Shown here: positions 49,903 to 58,316 of the stretch, one piece after another | How positions within the stretch are numbered: the first letter of the stretch is position 1 | How the letters are laid out: each line of letters begins with the position of its first letter | Source: Haloferax namakaokahaiae | GTDB taxonomy: Archaea > Halobacteriota > Halobacteria > Halobacteriales > Haloferacaceae | Reading direction: 5' to 3' | NCBI RefSeq assembly: GCF_042663225.1 | Contig: NZ_JBHTAA010000001.1 | Span: forward strand, 806,001 to 870,000 | DNA: 64,000 nucleotides | The notes under the pieces: generated by a model | What the model saw: the letters and a program-made list of their open reading frames with translations, nothing else | Databases searched by the model: none | Told to the model about the DNA's origin: nothing | Position numbers and translations under genes: made by a program

Positions 49903-51906
49903 ATGGATTGGCGGGACGCGGAGGCGACGTTCGAAGACCCGGTTCTCGAACGAACGACGCTTCCACAGATGTTCGAACAGAGCGCAGACCGAAACGCCGA
50001 GCGAAGTGCACAGCGATACAAAGGGGGAATCTACGACCGCTCGCTCGTCAGTGCGGGCATCCTGCCCGCCGCACCGAGTGGGGACTACGCCGAGATTACG
50101 TACGAACAGATGCAGCGTATCGTCCGTAACCTCGCCGCTGGCTTCCGCGACCTCGGCGTGGGTGCCGGCGACCGCGTGGGAATCTTCGCCCACACGCGCA
50201 TGGAATGGGCACAGACCGATTTCGCCCTGCTCGCCGCCGGCGGGGTCGTCACGACCGTCTACACGTCGTCGTCGGAACGACAGGTGCAGTATCTTCTCTC
50301 CGACCCCGACGCCAGTGGGGTCGTCGTCGAGAATCAGGAACTGCTGGACCGAACCGTCGCGGTCGAAGGCGACCTCGACCTCGAATTCATCGTCGTGATG
50401 GACGACTACGAGGGCTACGACGACCGCGACGACGTTCTGAGTCTGGGCGAACTCCACGAACGCGGGAAGGAAATCTTCGACCTCGACACCTACGAGTCGT
50501 GGCTCGAATCGCGCGACGTGGACGACCTCGCCAGCCTCATCTACACGTCCGGGACGACGGGCCAACCGAAGGGCGTCCAACTCACGCACTGGAACTTCCG
50601 GTCGAACGTGAACGAGAGCTATCGACGCTTCGGCCCGCGCCCCGACAAGACCGGCGTGCCAATCATCGACCACGATACGGTGGCGCTGTCGTTCCTGCCG
50701 CTCGCACACGTCTTCGAGCGTATGGCAGGCCACTTCATGATGTTCGCCGCGGGCGCGACGGTCGCCTACGCGGAGAGTCCGGACACGCTCCGAGAGGACT
50801 TCCAACTCGTTCGACCGACCTCCTGTACGAGCGTCCCGCGGGTCTACGAGAAACTCTACGACGCGATTCGAACGCAGGCGAGCGAATCACCGGTGAAAAA
50901 GCGAATCTTCCAGTGGGCCGTCGGCGTCGGCCAAGCGTATCACACGACCGATTCGCCGGGCGTCCTGCTCGAAGCGAAGCGCGCAGTCGCCGACCGCCTC
51001 GTCTTCCAACAAGTTCGTGAGGCAATCGGCGGGAACATCGAGTTCTTCCTCAGCGGTGGCGGCAGTCTCTCGGCCGAGTTGTGCGCGCTCTATCACGGGA
51101 TGGACCTGCCGATTTTGGAGGGGTACGGCCTGACCGAAACCTCCCCGGTCATCTCCGTGAACCCACCCGAAGAACCGAAGGTCGGGACGATTGGCTACCC
51201 GCTCCGCGACGTGGAACTCGAACTCGATACGACCGTCGTCGGCGACGAACTCGGCGCGGCGGGCGGCGACGTGGGCGAACTCCTCGTTCGTGGCCCGAAC
51301 GTGACACAGGGGTACTGGAACAGACCCGACGAGACGGAGGCCGCGTTCGTCACGGACGACGAGGGAACGCGCTGGTTCCGAACCGGCGACGTGGTGGAAC
51401 TCCGGCCCGACGGCTACATCACCTTCCGCGAGCGTGCGAAGCAGATTCTCGTCCTCTCGACGGGTAAGAACGTCGCACCCGGTCCCATCGAGGACGCCTA
51501 CGCCTCGTCGGAGGTCGTCGAGCAGTGTATGGTGCTCGGCGACGGACGGCGCTTCATCTCGGCGCTCATCGTCCCGAGTTTCGAGGGCATCCGCTCGTGG
51601 GCCGAGAGCGAGGGAATCGACCTCCCGGACGAACCGAAAGCGATCTGCCGCGACGAACGCGTCCGCGAGCGAATTCAGGCAGAGATCGACCGTGCGAACG
51701 AGAACTTCGAGTCCTACGAGCAGATCAAACAGTTCCGCCTCCTGCCCGAGGAGTTCAACGAGAACAACGACCTGATGACGCCGACGATGAAGAAGAAACG
51801 CCGGAACATCCTCGACCGCTACGCCGACGAGGTGAACCTCATCTACGACGAAGAGGCGGCCGCCGAGAAAGAGCGAACTCGCGGCGGCGCTGCGGCCCCG
51901 CAGTAG
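49903..51906 (+). CDS. Long-chain fatty acid-CoA ligase (AMP-dependent synthetase)
   Basis: 667 aa of the ANL superfamily. The P-loop motif is YTSGTTGQPKG, the adenylate motif GYGLTETSPV, and the hinge motif FRTGDVVELRPDGYITFRERAKQ split over the C-terminal third. Length and the C-terminal segment resemble the long-chain fatty-acyl-CoA synthetase (FAA1) type. It forms acyl-CoA from acid, ATP and CoA; chain-length preference cannot be read. The promoter TATA is 27 nt before the ATG. Confidence 0.93.
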   Translation: MDWRDAEATFEDPVLERTTLPQMFEQSADRNAERSAQRYKGGIYDRSLVSAGILPAAPSGDYAEITYEQMQRIVRNLAAGFRDLGVGAGDRVGIFAHTRMEWAQTDFALLAAGGVVTTVYTSSSERQVQYLLSDPDASGVVVENQELLDRTVAVEGDLDLEFIVVMDDYEGYDDRDDVLSLGELHERGKEIFDLDTYESWLESRDVDDLASLIYTSGTTGQPKGVQLTHWNFRSNVNESYRRFGPRPDKTGVPIIDHDTVALSFLPLAHVFERMAGHFMMFAAGATVAYAESPDTLREDFQLVRPTSCTSVPRVYEKLYDAIRTQASESPVKKRIFQWAVGVGQAYHTTDSPGVLLEAKRAVADRLVFQQVREAIGGNIEFFLSGGGSLSAELCALYHGMDLPILEGYGLTETSPVISVNPPEEPKVGTIGYPLRDVELELDTTVVGDELGAAGGDVGELLVRGPNVTQGYWNRPDETEAAFVTDDEGTRWFRTGDVVELRPDGYITFRERAKQILVLSTGKNVAPGPIEDAYASSEVVEQCMVLGDGRRFISALIVPSFEGIRSWAESEGIDLPDEPKAICRDERVRERIQAEIDRANENFESYEQIKQFRLLPEEFNENNDLMTPTMKKKRRNILDRYADEVNLIYDEEAAAEKERTRGGAAAPQ

Positions 51907-52029
51907 AAGCGTGTATGAGACCCCTTTCGAGGGAGCGAACCACGGATTCCTCTCGTACGGGACCCGCGTCCGAAGTGTCTGCTTTTATCTTCTATGGACT
52001 CATGGCCAGAAACAATGGAGGCGAGATAA

Positions 52030-53937
52030 GTGGCCGCCGCTGGAGGAGCGAACCTCATCCCGCTCGTGGCTGCGATTATCGGCATCGGCGTCATCGCGCA
52101 GGTGCTCTCGGACCGATTCCAGGTCCCGAGCGTCGTATTTCTCATCGCGTTCGGGATTCTTCTCGGACCGGAAGTTCTCGGTGTCATCTCACCGGACTCG
52201 TTCGGGAACGCACTACAGGCAATCGTCGGTCTCTCGGTGGCGATTATCGTGTTCGAGGGTGCGTTCCACCTGCGTATTGGAAAGCTTCGGGAAGCACCGG
52301 CGGCGACGCTCCGACTCGTAACCGTCGGGGCGGTCATCGCCTTCGTCGGAACGGGTATCGCCGTCCACTTCGCACTCGGCGCGTCGTGGGCGGTGTCGTT
52401 CCTCGTCGGCGCACTGCTCGTCGCCACGGGACCGACCGTCATCGCACCGATTCTCGAAGTCGTCCCCGTACGTGACCGCGTCGGGGCCGCCCTCGACACG
52501 GAAGGTATCGTCAACGACGTGACCGCGGCAATCGTCGCCGTCGTCATCTTCGAGGCCATCCTCGAAGGCGTCAGCAGTCCCAACGCGCTCGTGACGCTGT
52601 TCGCCGAACGCCTCGGCGTCGGCGTCATCGTTGGCGCAATCGTCGCCGGGTTCCTGTACTACTCGCTCCGGTACGTTGACCTCTCACCCGGCAACGCGCC
52701 GCAGAACGCCCGCTTACTCGTTCTCGCCGGGGCACTCGTGGCGTACGGAGCGGCCGACTTCATCGCCGCCGAAGCGGGTGTCGCCGCCGTCGCAACCGCC
52801 GGGATTCTCCTCGGCAACGCCGACGTTCCCTACGAAGAGGAGATTTCGGCGTTCAAAGGCGACATCACGTTGCTCGTCCTCTCCTTCGTCTTCATCGCCC
52901 TCGCGGCGCTGTTGGACTTCGAGAACCTCCTCGCGCTCGGCGCTGGCGGTCTGTTGGTCGTCGCCGCCGTCGCGCTGGTCATCCGCCCGCTGCTCGTGTT
53001 CATCTCGACGCGCGGCGACCGCTTTACTCGCGGTGAGAAACTCTTCATGAGCTTCGTCGGCCCGCGCGGGATTATCCCCGCCTCGGTTGCGACGTTGTTC
53101 GCCATCGCGTTCCGCGAGCGCGCCTCGGAACTCGCCGCCGAAGGTCTCACGCAGCAAGCCGCCGCCCTCAATCAGAGCGCCTCGATAGTCGTCGGAACGG
53201 TGTTCCTCGTCATCCTCATCACCGTCGTCTTCGAGGCCGGTCTCGCCCGCAGAATAGCAGAATACCTCGACGTCATCCCCATGCGTGTACTCATCATCGG
53301 AGGCGGAAAGGTGGGCCGAACGCTCGCCGAACGCCTCGCCGACCGCGGAGAAAACGTGGTCCTCATCGAGCAGGACCAAGAAGTCGTACAGACAGCCAGA
53401 AATCAAGGGTTCACCGTCCACCACGGCGACGGCACCGACACGGACGTACTCAGGTCCGCCGGGGCCGCGAACGCGAAAGTCGTCGTCGCCGCCACCGGTG
53501 ACGACGACGTGAACCTCCTCGTGGCGCAACTCGCCAGTTCGAAGTTCGACCCCGAGAGCGTCCTCGCGCGGGCGAACAACCCCGACAACGTGGACGCCTT
53601 CGAGGACCTCGGTGTCCGCACCATCTCCTCGACTATCGCCACCGCACAGGCGATGGACAACTACATCGAGCGCCCCTCGATGTCCAACTGGATGGGCGAA
53701 ATCGGCCGCACCGGCGACGTACAGGAGATAGAGGTCACCTCCGAGAGCCTCGCCGGCAAGCAGATTCGTGAAGTCGGCCCGGAACTCCCCGACGGATGTC
53801 TCATCACCCTTGTCTCCCGCAACGGCGATACGAGCGTTCCGAGCGCGGACTTCACCCTCCAGAAGGGAGACCGAATCACCATCATCGGCGAGCGCGACGC
53901 CGTCCGGAAGGCCGAAAAACTCGTCTGCGAAGAGTAG
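52030..53937 (+). CDS. NhaP-type cation:proton antiporter with TrkA-N and TrkA-C domains
   Basis: 635 aa, GTG start at 52030. The first 420 residues hold 12-13 membrane helices with the CPA1 signature, including ATGPTVIAPILEVVPVRDR (the TP motif of helix 4) and VNDVTAA (ND motif of helix 5). A cytoplasmic RCK/TrkA-N domain (MRVLIIGGGKVGRTLAERLADRGE) follows, then TrkA-C (ITIIGERDAV near the end). The fused RCK module suggests gating by nucleotide. It exchanges Na+ or K+ for H+, typical of haloarchaeal ion homeostasis. Confidence 0.92.
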   Translation: MAAAGGANLIPLVAAIIGIGVIAQVLSDRFQVPSVVFLIAFGILLGPEVLGVISPDSFGNALQAIVGLSVAIIVFEGAFHLRIGKLREAPAATLRLVTVGAVIAFVGTGIAVHFALGASWAVSFLVGALLVATGPTVIAPILEVVPVRDRVGAALDTEGIVNDVTAAIVAVVIFEAILEGVSSPNALVTLFAERLGVGVIVGAIVAGFLYYSLRYVDLSPGNAPQNARLLVLAGALVAYGAADFIAAEAGVAAVATAGILLGNADVPYEEEISAFKGDITLLVLSFVFIALAALLDFENLLALGAGGLLVVAAVALVIRPLLVFISTRGDRFTRGEKLFMSFVGPRGIIPASVATLFAIAFRERASELAAEGLTQQAAALNQSASIVVGTVFLVILITVVFEAGLARRIAEYLDVIPMRVLIIGGGKVGRTLAERLADRGENVVLIEQDQEVVQTARNQGFTVHHGDGTDTDVLRSAGAANAKVVVAATGDDDVNLLVAQLASSKFDPESVLARANNPDNVDAFEDLGVRTISSTIATAQAMDNYIERPSMSNWMGEIGRTGDVQEIEVTSESLAGKQIREVGPELPDGCLITLVSRNGDTSVPSADFTLQKGDRITIIGERDAVRKAEKLVCEE

Positions 53938-54084
53938 AGCGAACCTCGACCATCTCGCGCACATCCGCGTCGCTGACTGCGTCGGCGCGTGAATCGGGGG
54001 ACTCTGTCGTCATACGCGTACTCTCGAACGAACGTGTAGAAGTGTTGTGGTGACGACGTGTTCGGGGGCACGCGAACACTAATC

Positions 54085-54090
54085 ATTATT
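54085..54090 (+). promoter_or_regulatory. TATA-like box of the AOR gene
   Basis: ATTATT within TAATCATTATT, centred about 27 nt before the ATG at 54114. Confidence 0.5.
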
Positions 54091-54113
54091 CGGTCGGTTC
54101 CCGAAGGACACCT

Positions 54114-55808
54114 ATGCGCCACGCAGCGGGTCCCTTGTGTTCGGTCGATCTCTCGACACAGACTGCCGGGGAAGACGACATCGACGACGTACTCGAATCG
54201 TTCATCGGCGGCCGCGGCGTCGGGACGAAACTCGTCCACGACCGCGTCCCGTTCGATGCGGACCCTCTCGGACCGGATAACCGACTCGTACTCGCCGCCG
54301 GTCCGATGCAACAATCGCGGATGAGCTTCACGGGGCGAGCGAGTCTCACCGGCGTCTCGCCGCTCACCGACGGACTCGTCTCCTCGAACGCCGGCGGCTT
54401 TCTCTCGCGGCACCTCGTCGGCACGGGCTACGGGGCTATCGAGTTCACCGGCGCGGCCGACGAACTGCTCGCAGTCCACGTCCGACCCGACGGCGTGGAG
54501 TTCGAACCCGTTCCAAACCTCGAAAAAGCAGAAGTCCCGGAGGTCACCGACTACGCCGACGAACGGTGGGGTCTGGACCCCGAGCAACTCATCTGCATCG
54601 GGCCAGCGGGCGAGAACGAAGTGCGGTTTGCCAGCGTGATGACGACCGAGTCGCGGGCGTTCGGCCGCGGCGGTCTCGGCGCGGTGATGGGCGCGAAGAA
54701 CCTCAAAGTCGTCACCTTCGAGGGCGACGCCGCTCCCGACGTGGAAATCGAGTTCCCCGCCGACGCGATGGACGTACACCGCGAGGCGGCCACCTCGGAC
54801 CACGTGATGAAGCGCCAAGGAACCACTGCTGGAACCGACTACGCCAACGCCGTCGAGGCGTTCCCGACGCGCTACTTCTCCGAACGCGAGTTCGAGGGCG
54901 TCGAAGGCATCAACGGCGACGCGGTAGAGTCGAAGAAGTACAAGAAAGGCACCTGCTCGCAGTGCGCGTTCGCCTGTAAACTGCCCACCAAAGACGAGGA
55001 ACGCGGCGTCGAAACCGAAGGACCGGAGTTCGAGACGGTGATGGCTTTCGGGTCGAACTGCGCCGTAGACGACATCGTGGACGTGATGAAGTCCAACGAG
55101 TTGTGCGACCGCTACGGCGTCGATACCATCTCCTGCGGCGACACCATCGCGGCCTACCTCATGGCCAACGACGAGTTCGGCAACGTCGAACTGATTCACG
55201 AACTCGTGGAGAAAATCGCCTTCCGCGAGGGCGTCGGCGACCTCCTTGCAGAAGGAACCCACCGCGCCCACGGAGAGTTGGGCGTCCACGACTGGACGGT
55301 CAAGGGCATGGAGTTCCCGGCCCACGACGGTCGCCACCTCCACGGCCAAGGCCTGAGCTTCGCCACCTCGAACCGCGGAGCGGACCACATGTACTCGTCG
55401 TTCTACGCCGTCGAGTACCCCTACGTGGACAAGTCGAAAGCGATGGACGCGAACGGACTCGGCGGAAAACCCGAGCGCTTGGTCGAAAAAGAGAACCACA
55501 ACGCCGTCCTCGACAGCGGCGTCGTCTGCAAGTTCTCTCGGGACTTCATCGACGAGGAGACGCTCGCCTCCTTGCTCGATACGGACTACGACCACCTCCA
55601 GCAGATTGGCAACGATATCGTCACGCTCGAACGCCACTTCAACAACCAGCGCGGGTTCGACCGGGGGGACGACACGCTCCCGTACGACATTCCGGGATTC
55701 CCGAGCGCGCTCTCGGAGTACTACGGACTCCGCGGCTGGAGCGAAGACGGTGTCGTTCCGGCATCGGCAGTCGGCGGCGGCGAAGAGACGACACCCGCGG
55801 ACGACTGA
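54114..55808 (+). CDS. aor: Aldehyde:ferredoxin oxidoreductase (tungsten AOR family)
   Basis: 564 aa, shorter than the about 605 of Pyrococcus AOR. The N-terminal domain has FIGGRGVGTKL and GRASLTGVSPLT; FGRGGLGAVMGAKNLKVV binds the pterin. The [4Fe-4S] ligands are in CSQCAFAC (C-x2-C-x3-C) plus the later Cys of SGVVCKFSRDF. It oxidises aldehydes to acids with ferredoxin as acceptor. No electron-transfer partner gene is adjacent. Confidence 0.93.
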   Translation: MRHAAGPLCSVDLSTQTAGEDDIDDVLESFIGGRGVGTKLVHDRVPFDADPLGPDNRLVLAAGPMQQSRMSFTGRASLTGVSPLTDGLVSSNAGGFLSRHLVGTGYGAIEFTGAADELLAVHVRPDGVEFEPVPNLEKAEVPEVTDYADERWGLDPEQLICIGPAGENEVRFASVMTTESRAFGRGGLGAVMGAKNLKVVTFEGDAAPDVEIEFPADAMDVHREAATSDHVMKRQGTTAGTDYANAVEAFPTRYFSEREFEGVEGINGDAVESKKYKKGTCSQCAFACKLPTKDEERGVETEGPEFETVMAFGSNCAVDDIVDVMKSNELCDRYGVDTISCGDTIAAYLMANDEFGNVELIHELVEKIAFREGVGDLLAEGTHRAHGELGVHDWTVKGMEFPAHDGRHLHGQGLSFATSNRGADHMYSSFYAVEYPYVDKSKAMDANGLGGKPERLVEKENHNAVLDSGVVCKFSRDFIDEETLASLLDTDYDHLQQIGNDIVTLERHFNNQRGFDRGDDTLPYDIPGFPSALSEYYGLRGWSEDGVVPASAVGGGEETTPADD

Positions 55809-56304
55809 CTGTCCAGAACACTGTTCGATGGCGTTTCGCTTCCGTTGACGGAAGGTGCCGGATTGCGGCCGCTGAAGTATCCTCGAAACTCTCGCTCCGA
55901 GAACTCGAAGACACAGCGGTGTGAGCTAGCACCCGACGCACGAATGGTGGCTATGTTTCAGCTCTCGTGAGTGCGGCGGGCGGTCTCGTCGAGCGCGTTC
56001 GAGAGAGCGACTACCCGATATATTGGGCAACGAGTTGAACCCTCTCGTGGCCATTGCATCGATGCCGGAGTGCCTCTGACAAGACCCCGGCCCTCGCCTG
56101 ACCGGCGTTGCCCGACCCGGTCGAGGCGTTTCGTGAATCTCCCGTGCCGTTCACCGAGGAAACCGGAAGGAAGTGACCCGATTTTGCCCTCCTCGTTCGA
56201 CCCTCCTCGATGGGTGAATGGCACTCTACGTCGCGCTAGTCTCTGAGACAGAGTTTTCTCCAACCAGACAGAAGAGCTATCGTCGAATATTTCAAACTAG
56301 AATC
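55809..56304. other. 496-nt gene-poor region
   Basis: No gene is supported. Two short dyads follow the AOR stop: GAACA-C-TGTTC (55815-55825) and CTTCCGT-TG-ACGGAAG (55839-55854). They could be part of a transcript end. A CGATATATT TATA-like box lies near 56016-56024. The open frames of about 90-100 codons here have no recognisable domain and a poor codon pattern. It may contain decayed sequence. Confidence 0.45.
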
Positions 56305-56961
56305 ATGAATCGCCGCAACGTTCTCCTTGCGGGCGGTGCCACGCTGTCGTTCCTCTTCTTGAGTGGGTGCGTTTCCGATGTCCCGAAGGAAGCAGCGCAG
56401 GCCGTCGGGGACGGCGACCCACGCACGAAAACGGTCCCCGAGGAAAACGCGATGGGCCCCACGCGCGGCGAGAGCGACGCGGCAGTAACGGTACGAGAAG
56501 TCGAAGACCGAGAGTACGTCGAATATCTCCCCGAGCACGATGTCGTCCGTCACGTCGCCGAGTGGCGACACACCGACTACGAGACGCTTGCCCCCGGAGA
56601 GAATCCCGATGCCGGTGAGTACGAAACGATTCCATTTGGACACTGGGCCACCCGACGATGCGCGTTCGCGGCCGCCGGTGCCGCCGCCGAACACGTCCGG
56701 GCCGAGTTAGGTGTCACAGAGAAAGGCGCGGTGACTGGTGGAGTGTCGAGTAGCATCGCCGACGAACAGATAGCTGCCGTCGTCGAGACGGTCGAGACCT
56801 ACGACCGTGACGGAGACCTCCTCTACGAAACGGATGTCGAGTTCGAGACACTCGTCGAAGCCACGCCCCGGACGGTGACTGCGACGTACGTCCTCGACGG
56901 CCGAGAGAGAACGGTAGACGTTCCGATATACGCGCGGCACACGGTGTTGCAACAGTCCTAA
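56305..56961 (+). CDS. Haloarchaeal lipoprotein of unknown function
   Basis: 218 aa from the ATG at 56305 (an upstream in-frame ATG at 56218 lacks a signal). The signal peptide MNRRNVLLAGGATLSFLFLSGC has a lipobox LSGC and a twin-Arg-like RR pair. The rest contains a beta-rich body with FGHWATRRCAFAAAGAAAEHV in the middle. No known domain was recognised. It is flanked by the AOR gap and the convergent thiolase. Confidence 0.72.
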   Translation: MNRRNVLLAGGATLSFLFLSGCVSDVPKEAAQAVGDGDPRTKTVPEENAMGPTRGESDAAVTVREVEDREYVEYLPEHDVVRHVAEWRHTDYETLAPGENPDAGEYETIPFGHWATRRCAFAAAGAAAEHVRAELGVTEKGAVTGGVSSSIADEQIAAVVETVETYDRDGDLLYETDVEFETLVEATPRTVTATYVLDGRERTVDVPIYARHTVLQQS

Positions 56962-56988
56962 AAAGAAATGCGGGGCCGAAACGGGTGC

Positions 56989-58122
56989 TTACCGACTGAA
57001 CTCGATTGCTGCTCCTTGTCCGAAGCCGACACAGAGCGAAGCGAGTCCGCGCTCGGAGTCGCGCTTTATCATCTCGTGGATGAGCGTCACGGGGAGGCGT
57101 GCGCCAGAGGCACCCAGCGGGTGCCCGAGGGCGATTGCGCCGCCGTTGACGTTCAGGCTGTCCGCGTCGATGCCGAGTTCGCGGCGGGAGTACTCGCACT
57201 GGCTGGCGAACGCCTCGTTGATTTCGAAGAGGTCGTAGTCCGAGATGTCGCGGCCGGCACGTTCGAGCAGGCCTTCAGTTGCGGGGATGGGACCGATACC
57301 CATCACGGTGGGGTCCACGCCCGCGACGTGGTTCGTGCCGACGGAGGCGAGCACGTCGAGACCGTGTTCCTCGGCGAATTCGCGGCTGGTGACGAGCACG
57401 GCGGCCGCGCCGTCGGTGATTTGCGAGGAGTTGCCGGCCGTGACAGAGCCGTCGCCGGTGAACGCGGGCGAGAGACCCGCGAGCGCTTCGACGGAGGTGT
57501 CGCGGCGAATCCCTTCGTCCTCGGTGACGACTCCTTCGTCGGTCTGGATGGGAACGATTTCGTCGTCGAAGCGGCCCGAGTCGGTCGCCTCGGCGGCGCG
57601 CTGGTGGCTTCGGACGGCGAACTCGTCCTGGGCCTCGCGCGAAACGTCGTGCTCGGCGGCGACCTTCTCGGCGGTCATCCCCATCTGGAGTTGGAAGAGG
57701 TTGTACTGCTCGCTCAGTTCGGAGTGGAGGTGCTGGTAGGAGTCGCCGTCCATCGGGACGCGCGACATGCTCTCGACGCCGCCCGCGATGATACAGTCGC
57801 GGTTGCCCGCGGCGATTGCGTCGGAGGCGGAGATAATCGACTGCATGGAGGAGGCACACCAGCGGTTGATGGTCGTCGCCGGCGTTCCCTCGCCGAGTTG
57901 GGAGAGGAGGGCGATGACGCGCGCGACGTTGTTGTCCTGTTCGGTGCGCTGCTGAGCGACGCCCCACATCAGGTCCTCTACGTCGTCGGCGTCGATGTCG
58001 TGCTCGTCGAGGATGTGGTCGATGAGGGCGACAGAGAGGTCCTCGCTTCGAACGTCGGCGAAGACGCCACCCGCCTTTCCGAACGGCGTTCGATACGCGG
58101 CCGCGATGACTGGTTCAGGCAT
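56989..58122 (-). CDS. Acetyl-CoA C-acyltransferase (thiolase)
   Basis: 377 aa. Active-site Cys89 is in NRWCASSMQ, His and second Cys in NVNGGAIALGHPLGASGAR and CVGFGQGAA. The NEAFA motif is present. Thiolases degrade or form 3-ketoacyl-CoA; its distance from other fatty-acid genes makes direction uncertain. With the acyl-CoA synthetase at 49903 it suggests beta-oxidation or PHA-type metabolism. Its TATA box is 28 nt upstream of the ATG. Confidence 0.94.
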   Translation of the reverse strand: MPEPVIAAAYRTPFGKAGGVFADVRSEDLSVALIDHILDEHDIDADDVEDLMWGVAQQRTEQDNNVARVIALLSQLGEGTPATTINRWCASSMQSIISASDAIAAGNRDCIIAGGVESMSRVPMDGDSYQHLHSELSEQYNLFQLQMGMTAEKVAAEHDVSREAQDEFAVRSHQRAAEATDSGRFDDEIVPIQTDEGVVTEDEGIRRDTSVEALAGLSPAFTGDGSVTAGNSSQITDGAAAVLVTSREFAEEHGLDVLASVGTNHVAGVDPTVMGIGPIPATEGLLERAGRDISDYDLFEINEAFASQCEYSRRELGIDADSLNVNGGAIALGHPLGASGARLPVTLIHEMIKRDSERGLASLCVGFGQGAAIEFSR

Positions 58123-58146
58123 GCTACAGCATCAGTCTTCGAACAC

Positions 58147-58155
58147 CATAAATAG
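58147..58155 (-). promoter_or_regulatory. TATA box of the thiolase gene
   Basis: Minus-strand CTATTTATG centred about 28 nt upstream of the ATG at 58122. Confidence 0.55.
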
Positions 58156-58194
58156 TTTAGAACTCGCAAACCTTCGAAACGAGTTTTTTGTTTA

Positions 58195-58314
58195 TTAGCT
58201 CGTGAGTTCGTCCTCGCCCGTCGCAGTCGTCGGGTCGTCGCCGAGGCTCAAGAATAGCTCGGGGGCGACGTCTGCCGAGGTGTGCTCGCGGACGTGCTGG
58301 GATGACTCCGTCAT
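58195..58314 (-). CDS. Possible 39-aa protein behind nitrite reductase
   Basis: 40 codons: ATG at 58314, two nt after the nitrite reductase stop, and a TAA at 58195 directly followed by a second TAA. The peptide starts MTESSQHVREH and is acidic with no recognised motif. Coupling to nasD would explain the spacing. Size and lack of homology leave it tentative. Confidence 0.4.
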   Translation of the reverse strand: MTESSQHVREHTSADVAPELFLSLGDDPTTATGEDELTS

Positions 58315-58316
58315 CG

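Noticed and set aside
53661..55637. 658-codon minus-strand frame opposite the AOR gene
   Set aside because: A shadow of the aldehyde:ferredoxin oxidoreductase frame; no motif, no start signal, and the sense gene has all cluster and pterin motifs.
55839..55854. Dyad CTTCCGT-TG-ACGGAAG as an intrinsic terminator
   Set aside because: The loop is only two bases and there is no T-tract afterwards; haloarchaeal termination relies mainly on U-runs.
55958..56263. 101-codon minus-strand frame in the gap behind aor
   Set aside because: No domain, no promoter at the right distance and a basic, Arg-rich composition typical of chance frames.
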